Assembly: GCF_026020075.1 (NCBI RefSeq) | Contig: NZ_CP102772.1 | Location: 4,182,501-4,246,500, forward strand | Source: Bosea sp. NBC_00550 | Lineage (GTDB): Bacteria > Pseudomonadota > Alphaproteobacteria > Rhizobiales > Beijerinckiaceae | DNA: 64,000 bases | Reading direction: 5' to 3' | In this document: positions 8,339-17,160 of the stretch, in pieces | Numbering within the stretch: position 1 is the stretch's first letter | Layout: every line of letters starts with the position of its first letter | The notes under the pieces: model-generated | Seen by the model: only the letters and a program-made list of their open reading frames with translations | Told to the model about the DNA's origin: nothing | Databases searched by the model: none | Position numbers and translations under genes: made by a program

Positions 8339-9457
8339 TCAGGGTTTGCCGGCTGCCGGGGCCGCGATCCACAGCGTCCCGTCGAGCGGAATGGCCGAGA
8401 AGCGCGCGCCCTCCGCAAGCGTAGCGGCCGGGTCGATGTCGCGAAAACGCTCAGGATGGAGCCATTTCGCCAGCGCCTCGATGGCGACGACATGCAGCGG
8501 CGTGTCGTTGAAGAGGTGCCAGAAGCCGAAGGCGCGCCGCTTCTCGATGGCCGTGAGCGTCGACAGAGATGGTGTCGCGAGCAGCTTGGCGAAGCTCGCT
8601 TCGGCATCGGCTTCGCCGATGCCGAGGCCGAGCACCAGCCCGCCGAGCTTCGCCAGATGTGTGCCGCCGGTCGCGACATAGACGTCGGGGTCGGCGCTGA
8701 TGAGCTGCTCCAGCCCGATCTGCCCGGTTGCGCCCGGCAGCATCGCGGCGGCGATGTTGCGGCCGCCCGCGGCGTGGACGAATTCGTTGAAGGTGCCCTG
8801 GCCGGCGGTCATGCAGCAATCGTAGCCGCCGGCATGAGCATGGACGAAGACGGAGGGCCGGGTTGCGCCCGCGACGCGGCTCGCGACGCGCTGCATCCGC
8901 TCCTCGTAGAACGCGATCAGCTTGTCCGCCTGCTCATCGCGGCCGATGAGCCGCCCGAGCGCCCGCAGGCTCGGCACGGTGTCGCGCAGCGGCTCCAGGA
9001 AGAAGTCGACGACCACGACCGGAATGCCCGCGCCCTCCAGCTTCTCGACGAGATCGCCCGGGCCGCGGCGGGTGCCGGCGAGCGAGCGGCTGAGCACGAC
9101 GAGATCCGGCCCGAGCGCGATCGCCCGCTCCAGCGAGAAACCGTTAGCCGTTCCCCCGTCGCCGACGATGGGAAGCGCGTCGATCGCCGGAAACCGCGCC
9201 CGGTAGCGGGCGAGCGCATCGGCGTTCTGGCGTTCGAGGTCGTTGCCCCAGCCGGCGAGCAGGCTGACCGGATCGGGATGGAGCAGGCCGAGCGCATTGA
9301 GCTGCCGGCCTTGTGCCAGCACGATGCGCCTTGCCGGCGCAGCCAGCCTGACGGTGCGGCCGAGCACATCGGTCGCCGTGACCGGTTCGCTCGCCCTTGC
9401 GGACAGAACCGGCAAGGCCAGACCGGCCAGAAGCAGCGTTCGCCTGTCGATCGTCAT
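8339..9457 (-). CDS. Second iron-siderophore ABC substrate-binding protein
   Basis: A 372-residue binding protein with an N-terminal export signal that has a twin-Arg-like start (MTIDRRTLLLAG) ending near ARA. It is a clear paralogue of the 2645-3778 protein: both share DVLGR/DLAGR, GRQL..L and GWGNDL. No permease or ATPase accompanies it in this leftward operon, so it probably feeds the single FecCD/FecE pair nearby or acts in ligand relay. Its ATG overlaps the esterase stop (ATGA). Confidence 0.88.
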   Translation of the reverse strand: MTIDRRTLLLAGLALPVLSARASEPVTATDVLGRTVRLAAPARRIVLAQGRQLNALGLLHPDPVSLLAGWGNDLERQNADALARYRARFPAIDALPIVGDGGTANGFSLERAIALGPDLVVLSRSLAGTRRGPGDLVEKLEGAGIPVVVVDFFLEPLRDTVPSLRALGRLIGRDEQADKLIAFYEERMQRVASRVAGATRPSVFVHAHAGGYDCCMTAGQGTFNEFVHAAGGRNIAAAMLPGATGQIGLEQLISADPDVYVATGGTHLAKLGGLVLGLGIGEADAEASFAKLLATPSLSTLTAIEKRRAFGFWHLFNDTPLHVVAIEALAKWLHPERFRDIDPAATLAEGARFSAIPLDGTLWIAAPAAGKP

Positions 9458-10302
9458 GCGGCTGCGACCTTGTCCTGTGCCGTCCCGGTCAACGCGAAGG
9501 CCACGGCCCGCGACAGCATCGCCGGGATCACCGAGACGTGGTTCTCGCCCGGGAATTCCACGAACTCGCAGGCCACCCGGCCGGAGGCTCTGAGGCGCTC
9601 GGCCATCTCCGCGGCGTTGTCGCGCATGCGGGCTCGCGCCAGTCGCTCGGCTCGCTGCGCGCCCACGGCGAGCCCCGGCCCTTGCTCCAGACCGCCTACT
9701 GTCATCAAGAGCCGTCCGGCGCGGGGCGTGCCGAGGCGGAAGGCGTCCTCGCTCGCCAGGATCGCGCGATCCTGCCACCAGATCGACGGGCTGCCGGCGA
9801 CATGGGCTTCGAAGAGACCGGGCCGGTTGAAGCAGGCATGGAGCGCGAACAGCCCGCCATAGGAATGGCCGACCAGCGTGCGCCGGGCCCGGTCGAGCGG
9901 GGCGAGGCGTTCGACGAGGGGAAGGATTTCGCCCGCAATCATGTCGAGGAACCGGTTGGCGCCATCAGGCACGGGCAGCAGGTCGCGCTGGCGGCGCTCC
10001 GCATCGAAGGGCTGACCGCCGGGATAGCCGATGCCGATGATCACGGCGGGGCTCACCCCGGTCGCTTCTGGCCTCAGCGCCTGCAGGTTTGCGGCGGCTA
10101 GGGCCGTCGCGAACAGAGCATGGCCGTCGACAAGTATCATCGCCGGGAAGCCGCTTGGTGGGGCGGGGTCGGGTGGTATCGAGATCAGCAGCCGATAGCG
10201 CGATCCGTCCCGGGCCTCGAAGTCACGCTGCCAGGCCTGCGGCAGCATGACCGGCTGAAGCTCCGCATCTGATCCGTTCGGCTGCTGCACGCTCGACCTC
10301 AC
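9454..10302 (-). CDS. Siderophore esterase-like alpha/beta hydrolase
   Basis: A hydrolase of the IroE/Fes-like esterase group with the nucleophile elbow GHSYGG, a DGHALFATAL segment near the N terminus and a C-terminal GENHVSVIPAML holding the likely catalytic His. The context of TonB receptor, binding protein and reductase suggests cleavage of an ester siderophore during iron release. The chosen start is the GTG that overlaps the receptor stop (GTGA), giving 282 residues. A longer in-frame start at 10353 would overlap the receptor gene by 55 bp. Confidence 0.82.
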   Translation of the reverse strand: MRSSVQQPNGSDAELQPVMLPQAWQRDFEARDGSRYRLLISIPPDPAPPSGFPAMILVDGHALFATALAAANLQALRPEATGVSPAVIIGIGYPGGQPFDAERRQRDLLPVPDGANRFLDMIAGEILPLVERLAPLDRARRTLVGHSYGGLFALHACFNRPGLFEAHVAGSPSIWWQDRAILASEDAFRLGTPRAGRLLMTVGGLEQGPGLAVGAQRAERLARARMRDNAAEMAERLRASGRVACEFVEFPGENHVSVIPAMLSRAVAFALTGTAQDKVAAA

Positions 10303-12497
10303 CAGCGATAGGATAGCGTCGCCAGGACGGTGCGGCGCAGGCCGAAGGAGCACTGCACGGCGGCGTAACAGCCGGCGATGTACTCCTTGTCGAAGAGGTT
10401 CTGGGCGTTCACCTGCAGCTTCCAGGCCTTCATCGACGGGTTCAAGGCGCCGAAATCATAGCTGATCATCGCATCGAACAGCGTGTAGTCGGGGGTGAAG
10501 AAGGTGTTGCCGGGATCACCGGCGCCTTCGCCGACATAGCGCACGCCGCCGCCGAGACCGAGGCCGGCCAGAGGCCCGGTCTTGAAATTGTAGAGCGCCC
10601 AGAGCGAGGCCATGTGGCGCGGCACCACCGTCGGGCGCTTGCCCAGGTCGACGCCGTTGCTCCTGGTCACCTCGGCATCGGTATAGGCATAGGCGGCCAC
10701 GAGGTCGAAATTGTCGAAGAGCGTGGCGCGTGCCTCGACCTCGACGCCGCGGGCGCGAACCTCGCCGGTCTGGATCTGGAAGCCGACATTGTTCGGGTCG
10801 GTGGTGGCGACGTTGGTCTGGGTGAGCTGGTAGACCGCGGCCTGGAAGGAGGCGTTCCAGCCGGTCGGCTCGTATTTGAAGCCGGCCTCGTACTGTTCGC
10901 CTTCGGTCGGCTTGAAGGCCTGGCCGCCGAAGGTGGTGCCGGCCACCGGCTCGAAGGAGGTCGAATAGCTCGCATAGGGCGCGAAGCCATTGTCGAAATT
11001 ATACATCAGCGCGACGCGGCCGGTGCGGGCCGTATCGTCCTGCTTTGTCAGGACGCCCGTGTTGACGGCCCGGGTGCGCGCTTCGGCCCGGTCGAACCGG
11101 CCGCCGACCAGCAGGGAGAGCCGGTCGAGCTTGATCTGGTCCTGAAGGTAGACGCCGTACTGCTCGGTCGTCTGCTTGGTCAGCGGCGTGGCCGGCAGCG
11201 CGAAGGGCACGCGTCCGTAGACCGGGTTGGTGAAGTCGAGCGTCTGCACGGTGCCGCCCGCTCCGGTGCGGGCCGAGCCGTCCATCCAGTAGCCGTCGAC
11301 GCCGAAGAGCAGCTTGTGGGTCAGCGGTCCCGTGCGGAAATCGGCCTGGAGCTGGTTGTCGATGCCGGCGGTCCGGGCATTCTCGTTCGACACGGTGACA
11401 CGGCGGTTCAGCGTCTTCTGGTCGGCGGCGATGCTCGCGACCGCGACGGTCCGGAACCGCGATTCGAGGTCGGAGAGCCGGACATTCTGGCGGAAGGTGA
11501 AGACGTCGTTGAAGCGGTGCTCGAACTCGTAGCCGGCGTTGAGCTGGTTGCGGCTATAGCCCTCGAAACGCGGCTCACCCGGGAAGAACTCGCTGCGGAT
11601 GCGGCCGGCGCGGCTCGGCAGCACGGTGCCGACGGCCGGGATGAAGCCGTAGAACCCGGTTTCGGGGTCGCGCTGGAACGAGGTCAGCAGCGTGAAGGAG
11701 GTCGCCCCGTTCGGCCGGTAGGTCAGCGAGGGCGCGATGAAGATGCGTTCCTCGCGAGTGTAGTCGACCTGGGTGTCGGCGGCGCGGCCCAAGCCGACGA
11801 CGCGATAGGTCCAGGTCTTGTCGGGGGTGACGGGGCCGCCGAAATCGAAGGCCATCTGCGCCCGTTCATAGCTGCCGAACTGGAGTTGGACCTCGCCATG
11901 GGCCTCCTCCTTCGGCTTCTTGCTGACCATGTTGACGATGCCGCCGGGCTTGACCTGCCCGAAGACCACCGAGGAAGGCCCGCGCAGAACCTCGACCCGC
12001 TCCAGCCCCCAGGGCTCGTAGGCCGGCACGAGGAAGTTGACGCCGCGCTGGTAGCGCAGCCCGTCGAGATTGTTGATGAAGCCGGCGCCACCGCCGCTGC
12101 CGCCGAAGCCGCGGATGAAGGCGCTGTCGTAGCGACCCGAGGACAGGCGGGTCTCGGCGAGCACGCTGGCGGTGTAGCGCAGGGCCTGGCCGACGCTCTG
12201 CGCGCTCTGGTCGTCCATCTGCTGGCGCGTGACCACGGTGACGGACTGCGGGGTCTCGATCAGCGGCGTATCGGTCTTGGTGGCGGTGTCGCTGCGCCGG
12301 GCGACATAGCCGTTCACCGGGCCGCCGGCCTGCTCGCCCTGAACCTGGATGGTGTCGAGGCTGATTGCGTTGCCGTTCTGTGTCGGCGCGCCGCTCTGCC
12401 CGAAGGCTGCGCCCGACCAGCCGGCGACGATGGCCGCCACTGCGACGCCGGCCCGTCTCGCCGCGCGATTGCCGATGATGATCCCGGTCATGCCCAT
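10299..12497 (-). CDS. TonB-dependent siderophore receptor
   Basis: A 732-residue outer-membrane receptor with a signal peptide of about 33 residues, a plug domain (DTPLIETPQSVTVVTRQQMDDQ and the VEVLRGPSSVVFGQVKPGGIVNMVSK block) and a 22-strand barrel ending in SYRW with C-terminal Trp. It lacks the extra N-terminal signalling domain of FpvA-type transducers, so regulation probably comes from the adjacent AraC protein instead. First gene of the leftward operon receptor-esterase-binding protein-reductase. It is preceded by a triple repeat that looks like an AraC operator. Confidence 0.95.
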   Translation of the reverse strand: MGMTGIIIGNRAARRAGVAVAAIVAGWSGAAFGQSGAPTQNGNAISLDTIQVQGEQAGGPVNGYVARRSDTATKTDTPLIETPQSVTVVTRQQMDDQSAQSVGQALRYTASVLAETRLSSGRYDSAFIRGFGGSGGGAGFINNLDGLRYQRGVNFLVPAYEPWGLERVEVLRGPSSVVFGQVKPGGIVNMVSKKPKEEAHGEVQLQFGSYERAQMAFDFGGPVTPDKTWTYRVVGLGRAADTQVDYTREERIFIAPSLTYRPNGATSFTLLTSFQRDPETGFYGFIPAVGTVLPSRAGRIRSEFFPGEPRFEGYSRNQLNAGYEFEHRFNDVFTFRQNVRLSDLESRFRTVAVASIAADQKTLNRRVTVSNENARTAGIDNQLQADFRTGPLTHKLLFGVDGYWMDGSARTGAGGTVQTLDFTNPVYGRVPFALPATPLTKQTTEQYGVYLQDQIKLDRLSLLVGGRFDRAEARTRAVNTGVLTKQDDTARTGRVALMYNFDNGFAPYASYSTSFEPVAGTTFGGQAFKPTEGEQYEAGFKYEPTGWNASFQAAVYQLTQTNVATTDPNNVGFQIQTGEVRARGVEVEARATLFDNFDLVAAYAYTDAEVTRSNGVDLGKRPTVVPRHMASLWALYNFKTGPLAGLGLGGGVRYVGEGAGDPGNTFFTPDYTLFDAMISYDFGALNPSMKAWKLQVNAQNLFDKEYIAGCYAAVQCSFGLRRTVLATLSYRW

Positions 12498-12574
12498 ATT
12501 CCTGCCCCGGGCGCCAGTTGCGCCCCATACCGGGGTTCTTTCAGGAAGCCGGCCATACCGGCAACGCAGCTGAC

Positions 12575-12617
12575 TTTCGATCGCGGCAGTATTTCTTTCG
12601 GTCGCGTTTCGAACGCA
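12575..12617 (-). promoter_or_regulatory. Repeated TTTCGNNCGC operator upstream of the TonB receptor
   Basis: Three copies of a related word begin at 12575 (TTTCGATCGCG), 12596 (TTTCGGTCGCG) and 12607 (TTTCGAACGCA), spaced 21 and 11 bp apart, that is on one DNA face. This layout fits a direct-repeat AraC-family site like the PchR box. It lies 78-120 bp before the receptor start codon and just after the AraC gene. Confidence 0.55.
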
Positions 12618-12655
12618 TCCAAGCAGGAAAAGCAGCTCCGGCGCATCGCGTCTGC

Positions 12656-13519
12656 TCAGCGCAGGGCGCTGGGCGCGATACCGAACCGCTTCCGGAAAAG
12701 CCCGGAAAAATGAGCGGGGCTGTAGCCGACGCGGAAAGCGGCGACGGCGACGTTCGCCTCGCCGCTCGCGATCATGGCATAGGCCTGCTGGAGCCTGTGC
12801 TCCTGCAGATATTCGAAGACGCTGGTGCCGAACTCGGCCCGGAAGGCGGCCGTGAGCTTGGTCGGGTTGAGGCCGCTCAATCGTGCGAGCTCCGCCAGGC
12901 TCGGCGGCTCCTGAACCGCTTCGAGCAGCAGGTCGCGCACGGTATGGACCTGCTCGCGCAGGCGTGGATTGAGTCGTGCGGGGCGCGGCGGCCGCTCGCC
13001 GAGCATGCGGTCCAGCACCAGCGCGCCGAGTTCGAGCGCCTTGCCGGCGAGATAGAGCGGACGCAGGGCTTCGCCCACCGGGCAGTCGGCCATCTGGAGC
13101 GCCAGGGCGCGGACCGGCGCATCCGCAGGGCGCACCCAGAACCCGGCATCGCCGGCGCAGGCCTGCCGTGCAGCCTTCGCGACGGCCTCGCCGAATTCGC
13201 GCGCGACGAAGTCGAAATCGAACTGCATCAGCGCATAGCGCAGCTCGCCATCGGCTAGCCCGGTGCGCTGCTGCACGTGATCGCCGCCATTCGCGGCGAC
13301 GAGGACCGCCGGGCCGTCGAGCACCACGGCCGGGCGGTCGTCCAGCTCAAGTGCCTGCCGACCCTCCAGCATCACGGCAACCTTCAGCCCCGGTCGCATC
13401 GGCCCCGTGACGCGCTCGCCCTCATGGATGAAGAACGAGCCGGCGGAGAGCGAGAGATTGCGCGAGAACAGCTCCAGGCTTGCGGAAGGCAATCGTGCGG
13501 AACTGGAACGGACGGACAT
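12656..13519 (-). CDS. AraC-family regulator of the siderophore locus (PchR-like)
   Basis: A 287-residue regulator with an N-terminal ligand-binding half and a C-terminal double HTH (about 190-287) containing PPSLAELARLSGLNPTKL and FRVGYSPAHFSGLFRKRFG. PchR-type AraC proteins sense a siderophore and activate the cognate TonB receptor gene, which here starts 158 bp downstream on the same strand after a tandem-repeat site. An Irr-like box lies 66 bp upstream. The effector is not known. Confidence 0.9.
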   Translation of the reverse strand: MSVRSSSARLPSASLELFSRNLSLSAGSFFIHEGERVTGPMRPGLKVAVMLEGRQALELDDRPAVVLDGPAVLVAANGGDHVQQRTGLADGELRYALMQFDFDFVAREFGEAVAKAARQACAGDAGFWVRPADAPVRALALQMADCPVGEALRPLYLAGKALELGALVLDRMLGERPPRPARLNPRLREQVHTVRDLLLEAVQEPPSLAELARLSGLNPTKLTAAFRAEFGTSVFEYLQEHRLQQAYAMIASGEANVAVAAFRVGYSPAHFSGLFRKRFGIAPSALR

Positions 13520-13584
13520 CGCGACCCCTGGGAAGATCGCTCCAGCTTAGGGTATCAGGGAAAGAAAATCAATAAAATCAATAC

Positions 13585-13601
13585 TTTAAATAGATTCTAA
13601 G
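13585..13601 (-). promoter_or_regulatory. Irr-type iron control element (ICE-like box)
   Basis: TTTAAAT-N3-TTCTAAG matches 11 of 14 arm positions of the Irr consensus TTTAGAA-N3-TTCTAAA. It is 66 bp upstream of the AraC gene, next to a tandem AAAATCAAT repeat (13565-13583) in an AT-rich promoter. It mirrors the box at 2556-2572 at the other edge of the iron locus. Confidence 0.5.
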
Positions 13602-13653
13602 GTTCGGATGGCCCCTGCGGGAGCGGGAGCCGCGCAGCAATGCGGGCTCGCGC

Positions 13654-14232
13654 CTAGAGATAGGGCGGGGTGCAGGCGCTGACGACGATGCAGCGGTTCG
13701 TCCCGATATTGCGGAAACGATGCGGGATGCGGCTGTCGAAGAGATAGGCGTCGCCCGGGGTCAGCACCTTGATCTGGTCGCCGACCGTGACTTCGAGTTC
13801 GCCGGAAAGGACGACCCCGCCTTCGTGGGAATCGTGCTTCAGCATCGCGATCCCGGTGTCGGCGCCCGGCTCGTAGGATTCGTGCAGGATCTGCAGGTTG
13901 TGCGCCTGGGCATCGCCGACCTGGCGGAAGGACATCTGCCCCTGGCTTTCGCCGCCATTGACCTGGTGCAGGCGGGACGTCAGGTCGAGCAGGTCGGGCG
14001 CCTCGAAGAACACCTTGTCCTTGGGGGTTCTGTCTTCGTCAAAAAAATTCACCATGCTCATGGGAATGCCGTCGAGAATCTTGCGGAGCGAAGCGACCGA
14101 CGGACTGTTCCGATTCTGCTCGATCAGCGAGATCAGGCTATGCGTCACGCCGGAGCGCGCGGCGAGTTCGCGCTGGGAAAGTCCCGCGGTGAGCCTGATT
14201 TCCTTCAACCTGCCGCCGACATCAAAGCTCAT
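13654..14232 (-). CDS. XRE-family regulator with C-terminal cupin domain
   Basis: A 192-residue PuuR-like repressor. The N-terminal HTH (GLSQRELAARSGVTHSLISLIEQN, about 18-40) is followed by a C-terminal cupin sensor (…HEGGVVLSGELEVTVGDQ…, …DSRIPHRFRNIG). This class commonly senses small metabolites such as polyamines or amino acids and represses adjacent catabolic genes. It is divergent from the amidohydrolase/ABC operon, whose expression it presumably controls through the palindrome at 14313-14332. Confidence 0.9.
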   Translation of the reverse strand: MSFDVGGRLKEIRLTAGLSQRELAARSGVTHSLISLIEQNRNSPSVASLRKILDGIPMSMVNFFDEDRTPKDKVFFEAPDLLDLTSRLHQVNGGESQGQMSFRQVGDAQAHNLQILHESYEPGADTGIAMLKHDSHEGGVVLSGELEVTVGDQIKVLTPGDAYLFDSRIPHRFRNIGTNRCIVVSACTPPYL

Positions 14233-14312
14233 GGCCGTCCTCCGTCCCCATTCTCAGCGCCTTTTTCATTTCTGCGCATGATCCAAGAGGCGCCTGCGCG
14301 GCAGCCCTTGCC

Positions 14313-14332
14313 TTGCTCAATATTCTGAGCAA
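14313..14332. promoter_or_regulatory. Perfect inverted repeat, probable XRE-cupin operator
   Basis: TTGCTCA and TGAGCAA are exact inverted copies separated by 6 bp. The site lies in the 326-bp divergent gap 14233-14558, 80 bp from the regulator start. The rest of the gap is AT-richer than its surroundings and shows no other gene or convincing terminator. Confidence 0.5.
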
Positions 14333-14558
14333 TGCTGCACGGAAGCCAATAAGAAATTAGTGTCTTGGGGAACAGGCGAAGTGGATTAGTTTTCGCGATC
14401 AAAGCGCACCGTTCAGATAAAAAATCCAGTCCTGTCCGACAGGGCCGCGCGGAGGCGAGCTTTCGTTCCGCGCGACGGTAGATGCTTGTCCGAATACTAG
14501 GCACTCGCCAATGCCTGCGACGAGAATTCAACAGCGAAAGCAGGGGTAAGCAGGGTCA

Positions 14559-16205
14559 ATGACGCAAGCCGAGACCGTTTTGTTGAATGGCCGCATCTTC
14601 TGCGGCTTGGCGGAAGGCTTCGCCGAGGCATTGGCGATCGGAGACGGCAAGGTGCTGGCCGCGGGTTCGGCCGCCGAGATCGCCGCGCTCCAGGGCGCCG
14701 GAACGAAAATCGTCGATCTCGCCGGCCGCATCGCCATCCCCGGCCTCAACGATGCGCATATGCACCTGCTGCCGCTTGGCCTCGCCATGAGCGAGGTCAA
14801 TCTGCGCCCCGAGGAAGGCGTCAACAGCATCGACGAAATCCTGCGCCGCGTCGCGGTTGCCGCCAAGGGCAGGAAGCCTGGCGAATGGGTCACCGGCCGC
14901 GGCTATGATCACAACGAGCTCGCCGAGGGACGCCATCCGACGGCTGAGGAACTGGATCGCGTCGCGCCGGACAATCCCGTCTACATCAAGCGCACCTGCG
15001 GCCATGTCGGTGTCGTCAACAGCCGCGCCATGGCGGCGGCGGGCATCGGCCACAACACGCCCAGCCCCGACGGCGGCCTGATCGAGCGTCGTGACAACAA
15101 GCTCACCGGCCTGCTGGCCGAAAGCGCGATGCGCCTGATCGTCGAGGCGATGCCGCGGCCGAGCGCTGCCGAATTGAAGGCCGCGATCGAGAAGGCCGGG
15201 CACTACATGCTGTCGCAGGGCTTCACCAGCGTGATGGATGCCGGCGTCGGCATGCTCGCCGGCATGGCCGAGATCGAGGCCTATGAGGAGGTCGCCCGCG
15301 CCGGCACGCTTCCGGTGCGCACCTGGGTCTGCATTTACGGCAATTCTGACGGCATCGGCGACGAGGCCCACGCCGCCGGCTATCGCTTCGGCCGCGAGAC
15401 CGGCCTGCTGCGCTACGGCGCGATGAAGGTGTTCGGCGATGGCAGCGCCGGCGGCCTGACGGCGGCGATGAGCGAAGCCTATCTGGTCGGGGATCCCGAA
15501 AACCGCGGCATCTTCATTTATTCCGACAAGGATATGCACGGCTATCTCGCGCATTATCACAAGCTCGGCTACCAGCTCGCCATCCATGCGATCGGCGATG
15601 CCGCGATCGAGCAGGTGCTGTCCGGCATCGAGAAGGCCGACAGCGCCGAGCATCCGATCCGCGGGCGCCGCCATCGCATCGAGCATTGCGGCTTCCTGAC
15701 CGACGGACAGCTCGCGCGCATGGCCGCCGCCGGCATCGATCCCGTGCCGCAGCCGGCCTTCATCTACGAGTTCGGCGATCTCTACGTGATCAATCTCGGC
15801 CAGAGCCGCGCCGATGCCTCCTACCCCATGCGCAAATGGCTCGATGCCGGCCTCCATGCCGCGGCGAGCTCTGACGCCCCGGTCTGCGCCACCGACCCGT
15901 TCAAGAACCTCTTCACGATGGTCACTCGCCAGACCAAGCGCCACACCGAGATCGGCGGCGCCGAGCGGCTGAGCATGGAAGAGGCGGTGCATGCCTATAC
16001 GGCGCTCGGTGCCTACACCCAGTTCGCCGAGGACAAGCTCGGCCGGCTGGTGCCGGGCCAACTCGCCGATATCGCCGTGCTCTCGCACGATATTTTCGCG
16101 GTCCCGGTCGAAGCGGTCGAGAACGAGGTTCGCTGCGACCTGACCCTGCTCGGTGGTGAGGTCGTGTTCGATCGTCACGGCCAGCTCGCAGCCGCCGCGC
16201 AATAA
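14559..16205 (+). CDS. YtcJ-like metal-dependent amidohydrolase
   Basis: A 548-residue Amidohydro_3 enzyme. The metal ligands include HxH in LNDAHMHLLP (H67, H69), AIHAIGDAAI, RIEHCGF and the SSDAPV aspartate near the end. These TIM-barrel enzymes hydrolyse amide or related C-N bonds, and the substrate is unknown. It lies 14 bp before an ABC permease gene and divergent from an XRE-cupin regulator. The operon therefore looks like uptake plus hydrolysis of one nitrogenous compound. Confidence 0.88.
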   Translation: MTQAETVLLNGRIFCGLAEGFAEALAIGDGKVLAAGSAAEIAALQGAGTKIVDLAGRIAIPGLNDAHMHLLPLGLAMSEVNLRPEEGVNSIDEILRRVAVAAKGRKPGEWVTGRGYDHNELAEGRHPTAEELDRVAPDNPVYIKRTCGHVGVVNSRAMAAAGIGHNTPSPDGGLIERRDNKLTGLLAESAMRLIVEAMPRPSAAELKAAIEKAGHYMLSQGFTSVMDAGVGMLAGMAEIEAYEEVARAGTLPVRTWVCIYGNSDGIGDEAHAAGYRFGRETGLLRYGAMKVFGDGSAGGLTAAMSEAYLVGDPENRGIFIYSDKDMHGYLAHYHKLGYQLAIHAIGDAAIEQVLSGIEKADSAEHPIRGRRHRIEHCGFLTDGQLARMAAAGIDPVPQPAFIYEFGDLYVINLGQSRADASYPMRKWLDAGLHAAASSDAPVCATDPFKNLFTMVTRQTKRHTEIGGAERLSMEEAVHAYTALGAYTQFAEDKLGRLVPGQLADIAVLSHDIFAVPVEAVENEVRCDLTLLGGEVVFDRHGQLAAAAQ

Positions 16206-16218
16206 GGGAGGCGTCTTC

Positions 16219-17160
16219 ATGCTGCGGCACGCGCTGCAAAGGCTGCTGCTCGTCCTGCCGGTTCTGCTCGGCGTGCTGCTGATCGGCTTCCTGCTGATGC
16301 AGGTGGTGCCGACCGATCCGGCGCAGGTCCGCGCCGGCCCGACCGCGACCCAGGACGTGGTCGAGGCCATTCGCCAGGAACTGGGGCTGAACCAGCCGCT
16401 CTGGAAGCAGTTCCTGATCTATATCGGCCGCCTCGCACAGGGCGATCTGGGCGTCTCCATCATCAACAACGTCCCCGTCGTGCAGGAGCTCGGCAACACC
16501 ATCGGGCCGACGCTCGAGCTGATGTTCGCTTCGCTGATCTGGGCCATCCCGCTCGGCATGCTGCTGGGCACGGCCGGCGCCTATTTCCGCGGCTCGCTGC
16601 TCGACCGCGCGATCATGGCGGTCTCGGTCGCCGGCGTTTCGCTGCCGGTCTTCTTTCTCGGCCTCGGCCTGATCTGGCTCTTCGGCTTCAAGTATCCGAT
16701 CCTGCCCTTCACGGGCCGCACCGGTCCGCTCTGGACCTGGGAAGGCATCCAGGGCGTCATCCTGCCGGCGATCACGCTCGGCGGCGTCTTCGTCGGTCCG
16801 GTCGCCCGCATGACCAGGACCTCCGTGCTCGACGAGCTCGGCGCCGACCATGTCCGCACCGCCCGCGCCAAGGGGCTGGCCGAGGTCGTCGTCCTGGTCA
16901 GGCACACGCTGCGCAACGCGCTCGTGCCGGTCGTCACCCTGATCGGCCTGCAGATCGGCTTCCTGCTCGGCGGCGCCGTCGTCACGGAAACGGTGTTCAG
17001 CTGGCCCGGCATCGGCCGGCTCGCGGTCGGCGCCATCCTGTCGAGCGATCTGCCGATGGCGCAGGGCACGATCATCGTGCTCTCGCTCGGCTTCATCCTG
17101 GTCAATCTCACGGTGGACGTCCTTTATGCTGTGCTCGATCCGAGAGTGAGGGGCGCCTGA
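16219..17160 (+). CDS. DppB-type ABC transporter permease
   Basis: A 313-residue inner-membrane permease of the oligopeptide/nickel family: N-terminal helix, QDVVEAIRQELGLNQPLWKQF region, PLGMLLGTAGAYFRGSLLDR and the EAA-like VRTARAKGLAEVVVLVRHTLRNALVPVVT loop. The start at 16219 follows GGGAGG immediately after the amidohydrolase stop. The next permease gene overlaps its stop by 1 bp (TGATG). Confidence 0.94.
   Translation: MLRHALQRLLLVLPVLLGVLLIGFLLMQVVPTDPAQVRAGPTATQDVVEAIRQELGLNQPLWKQFLIYIGRLAQGDLGVSIINNVPVVQELGNTIGPTLELMFASLIWAIPLGMLLGTAGAYFRGSLLDRAIMAVSVAGVSLPVFFLGLGLIWLFGFKYPILPFTGRTGPLWTWEGIQGVILPAITLGGVFVGPVARMTRTSVLDELGADHVRTARAKGLAEVVVLVRHTLRNALVPVVTLIGLQIGFLLGGAVVTETVFSWPGIGRLAVGAILSSDLPMAQGTIIVLSLGFILVNLTVDVLYAVLDPRVRGA

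Noticed and set aside
14369-14393. GGAAC-N16-TTTT as an EcfG promoter before the amidohydrolase operon
   Set aside because: The -10 element has two mismatches to CGTT, and the operon has its own regulator; the match is too weak.
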